DNA from: Methanomicrobiales archaeon
GTDB taxonomy: Archaea; Halobacteriota; Methanomicrobia; Methanomicrobiales; JACTUA01
DNA length: 8,080 nt
Reading direction: 5' to 3'
Assembly (NCBI GenBank): GCA_028678885.1
Contig: JAJRCP010000016.1
Span: 1 to 8,080, forward strand
Position numbers and translations under genes: made by a program. Of the stretch, positions 5,966 through 8,080 are shown piece after piece. The notes under the pieces were generated by a model, which did not search any database, had not been told where the DNA came from, and saw only the letters and a program-made list of their open reading frames with translations. Each line of letters starts with the position of its first letter. The stretch's first letter is position 1.

Positions 5966-6655
5966 TCACCTCTGCTGCGCCACGTTCAGAATAAGGTTCA
6001 CGATAACCGCGACTCCTAGGAGAATGATACCTAGGGCGATAGATAATGAAAAATTGCCGATGGAGGTCTCCAGCGTGATTGCGGTGGTAAGTACTCTTGT
6101 CGCCCCCCGGATGTTGCCACCGATCATCATGGCTGCACCCACTTCGGAGATTGCCCTGCCGAAACCCAGAATAACGGCGGCAAATATAGCGAACCGGGCT
6201 TCCTGCATGATGGTAAAGACGGACTGGCTGCTGGAGGCACCTAGTGACGTGACCGTGAGACGAGTATCTCGGTCGATTGTACTGAGGGCAGAGATGGTGA
6301 GGCCGATTAGGATGGGGAGGATCAGGATAAACTGTGCAATCACCATCCCTCCCGGTGTAAATAGGAGTCCGAGGAATCCGAAGGGTCCTGCCCTTGATAT
6401 AAACAGAAAGAGGAATAATCCTGCAATTACGGTCGGAAGAGCATAGAGGGTCTGAATAATATTTACCAGTATCCGTTTTCCCCGGAATTCATGAAAATGA
6501 ATAAACCCTCCTAGGGGGAGAGCGACCAGTGCTCCAAAGATGGTAGCAGCGAGAGAGATTTCCAGGGAACGAAGGGTGATCTCGATGACCTCGGGATCAA
6601 GGTTGACGATCAGCCAGAATGCTTGAACAAACCCATCAACGATCTCGTTTACCAT
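5966..6655 (-). CDS. tupB: Tungstate ABC transporter permease, TupB-like
   Basis: A 229-residue integral membrane protein, the usual TupB length, forming the oxyanion channel as a dimer. About five hydrophobic helices are visible near residues 25-50, 62-88, 102-125, 155-180 and 202-226. The cytoplasmic loop that contacts the ATPase carries the EAA-type motif starting at Glu152-Ala153 with glycine at 164 and the ISEVG segment at 169-173, typical of TupB. ATG 6655 is preceded by GAGGT at six-base spacing. It lies 89 bases after the binding-protein gene and four bases before the ATPase gene, giving receptor-permease-ATPase order on one strand. Tungstate over molybdate preference is inferred from family resemblance and not provable from sequence alone. 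Confidence 0.92.
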   Translation of the reverse strand: MVNEIVDGFVQAFWLIVNLDPEVIEITLRSLEISLAATIFGALVALPLGGFIHFHEFRGKRILVNIIQTLYALPTVIAGLFLFLFISRAGPFGFLGLLFTPGGMVIAQFILILPILIGLTISALSTIDRDTRLTVTSLGASSSQSVFTIMQEARFAIFAAVILGFGRAISEVGAAMMIGGNIRGATRVLTTAITLETSIGNFSLSIALGIILLGVAVIVNLILNVAQQR

Positions 6656-6723
6656 ACCGTAACCTCAAAGAATGCCCCCAAATCCTTGTTAGGTGGTTTT
6701 GTTTAATCATTTAGCTTTGCCTG

Positions 6724-6729
6724 AAAAAA
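6724..6729 (-). terminator. Possible attenuator T-run between receptor and permease genes
   Basis: On the minus strand six T residues (CCTCTTTTTTCAG) follow the receptor stop by about 15 bases. Partial termination here could give more receptor than permease, as is common in importers. There is no clear hairpin, so support is weak. Confidence 0.2.
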
Positions 6730-6744
6730 GAGGTAATCGATCTA

Positions 6745-8080
6745 TCAGGTGGTTTCCTGAAGTTCAGCTGGCACCGAGCCATAACCCTTGGCTGGGACGA
6801 TGGGCGTCTGACCATCTGCAGAAAGAATTGCCTGACCATCACTGGAGATCAGCATCTTCACAAATGCAATTCCCATCGCCAGATCACGGGACGAAGTCGG
6901 CACCGTCACACCATAAATAATGGGTGTTCCCGTTTCTATGACCGTAGTCGTCCCCGAGGGACGTTTCACCTGGACCGTGGCATACGTTTTAGCATCTGCT
7001 TGTACGGAGAGGTCAATTGCTTCCGGCAGAGTGATATATTGGAGACCGCTCTGTATGGCCACGCTGCTGTACTCGAAGGCGTAATCCACCTTGCCCGTTT
7101 TCAAGAGTGGTGCGATGTCTGGGCCTGTCTTGGTGATGGTCAATTTTGTCCCGTCAGGTGAAGGATTGGTGGCATTGATCGTGTATACCGATCCATCAAA
7201 GGTTGTAGTTATCTTGCTGTGATCCCCAATTAAGGACTCAAAGATGGTATTTGACGGGTAATACCGTTCTGCGAGCTGTATCGTCATTAGAGAGCGGTAA
7301 CCAGCAGGATCGGTGGTCGGGTCGCTGATCGCATACTTCACTCCCTTACGGTTCAGTATCCCATACCAGTTGTCCGCGTTCACCGTGTTCGCGTACTGGC
7401 TCATGTTGCTATAGCAGAGAACAATGCTGTTATTGGCAAAATTTACATAGAATGAGGCATTCTTGGGCATCAGATACTTGGGAATTAGAGTATAATCGGC
7501 ACTTGCCAAGACATCCGCGAACTGGCTGTTCTTATTCACCTGATCTACCAGTGTGGCGCTTCCCCCGGAGAAGAGCTGTACATCGATGTCGGGGTGCTGC
7601 TGCTCGAAGATCTTCTCCAATTTTGCCATGGGGACGTTGAGGCTCCCTGCTTGGTATACCTTTAGGGGTTTAGTGGCGATAGCAGGAGTGGTAAAGTCTG
7701 CGGTCACACCTAGTGGCACGCCCTGCGTCATGGGGGTGAACAATCCTTTTCCGTACTTATCGACACCAAAATTGCCAATATCGGTCATAGTCTGATTCGA
7801 TATCAGGAAATTGACGAACTGGTTGGCCAGTTGGATTTTCCGGAGATCGGGATTTTGGGGGTATACGGTCATTACGCTGTACACATTCAGCAGGCTTGAT
7901 CCCTTGGTCACCAGAGGCGTCAGGCTGAGATTACTCTTGAATGCGAGGAAGGTTCCTTCATCTGAGAGGGTATAACCCTGTTTCTCGTTCGTGACAGTGA
8001 GGGTCTCACCCATGCCCTTTCCTGCTTCCACGTACCAGGCACCGGACTTCTGAATCTGGGTCGCATAAGTGAACCCAGCA
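6745..8080 (-). CDS. TupA-WtpA tandem fusion, tungstate/molybdate-binding protein, 5' end beyond the right edge
   Basis: The frame is open from the right edge (first full codon 8079) to TGA at 6747-6745, 444 codons. GTG at 8031 is an internal valine, not a start: the frame upstream encodes QKSGAWYVEAGKGMG, typical of TupA. The first part, to about 7690, matches the C-terminal half of TupA: KSGAWYVEAGKGMG, TLSDEGTFLA, and the closing DKYGKGLFTP. From about 7665 a second domain starts KVYQAGSLNVPMAKLEKIFE, the N-terminus of a mature WtpA/archaeal ModA, and continues to the end. Its probable oxyanion ligands are Asp at 7311-7309 (DPAGYR) and Glu at 7074-7072 (AFEYSSVA), matching the carboxylates reported in archaeal ModA/WtpA. 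No stop, signal peptide, lipobox or start codon separates the parts. The missing N-terminal TupA half should hold the export signal. It captures substrate outside the membrane for the downstream permease. Confidence 0.9.
   Translation of the reverse strand, partial: AGFTYATQIQKSGAWYVEAGKGMGETLTVTNEKQGYTLSDEGTFLAFKSNLSLTPLVTKGSSLLNVYSVMTVYPQNPDLRKIQLANQFVNFLISNQTMTDIGNFGVDKYGKGLFTPMTQGVPLGVTADFTTPAIATKPLKVYQAGSLNVPMAKLEKIFEQQHPDIDVQLFSGGSATLVDQVNKNSQFADVLASADYTLIPKYLMPKNASFYVNFANNSIVLCYSNMSQYANTVNADNWYGILNRKGVKYAISDPTTDPAGYRSLMTIQLAERYYPSNTIFESLIGDHSKITTTFDGSVYTINATNPSPDGTKLTITKTGPDIAPLLKTGKVDYAFEYSSVAIQSGLQYITLPEAIDLSVQADAKTYATVQVKRPSGTTTVIETGTPIIYGVTVPTSSRDLAMGIAFVKMLISSDGQAILSADGQTPIVPAKGYGSVPAELQETT

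Noticed and set aside
5561..6446. Long plus-strand frames 5561-5926 and 5961-6446 opposite the ATPase and permease
   Set aside because: Antisense shadows of two clearly recognisable genes, with composition that mirrors the sense codons.
7652..7659. GGTATACC palindrome resembling the operator half-sites
   Set aside because: It lies inside the receptor coding sequence near the domain junction, lacks the 2-base spacer and has no adjacent promoter, so it is probably chance.
7665..7690. Possibility that TupA and WtpA are two genes with a missed stop and start
   Set aside because: The frame is continuous with no stop, no ATG/GTG with a ribosome binding site, and no signal peptide before the second domain.

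Overview
The window looks like a chromosomal segment of a methanogenic euryarchaeon, most probably of the order Methanomicrobiales. The grounds are an archaeal-type ATP-dependent DNA ligase, archaeal TATA-box promoters, GGTGA-type ribosome binding sites, and small proteins resembling ones I remember from methanogens. The genus is not proven. No rRNA, tRNA, CRISPR array or insertion sequence is visible. No gap between genes exceeds about 300 bases.

Left part (1-2732, all minus strand). Reading in transcription order there is a small 67-residue conserved-looking protein, a 121-residue protein with a probable winged helix, a WalJ/YycJ-like metallo-beta-lactamase-fold hydrolase, and an ATP-dependent DNA ligase that runs off the left edge. 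This looks like a housekeeping or DNA-repair cluster.

Middle part (2733-4824, plus strand). A divergent intergenic region carries two tandem inverted repeats of the form TATACCA-N2-TGGTATA, the second overlapping a strong TATA box. Downstream is an amino-acid-kinase-fold protein resembling the MosA/MosB subunits of the Azotobacter molybdenum/tungsten storage protein. A possible 27-codon ORF with a good ribosome binding site follows. Then come a standalone protein related to the N-terminal half of TiaS (IDDTD motif) and a translationally coupled 60-residue cysteine-rich peptide.

Right part (4882-8080, minus strand). This is a tungstate/molybdate ABC importer. The substrate-binding gene enters from the right edge, followed by a TupB-like permease and an ATPase with a C-terminal Mop/TOBE sensor domain. 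The binding protein is unusual: a TupA C-terminal part runs without interruption into a complete WtpA/ModA-type binding domain, giving a tandem fusion.

Together, a storage-protein homologue under a specific-looking operator lies next to an oxyanion importer with a two-domain receptor and a ligand-sensing ATPase. I infer a local tungsten/molybdenum homeostasis neighbourhood. Such metals serve formate and formylmethanofuran dehydrogenases in methanogens. The storage role and the participation of the IDDTD and cysteine-rich proteins are hypotheses.
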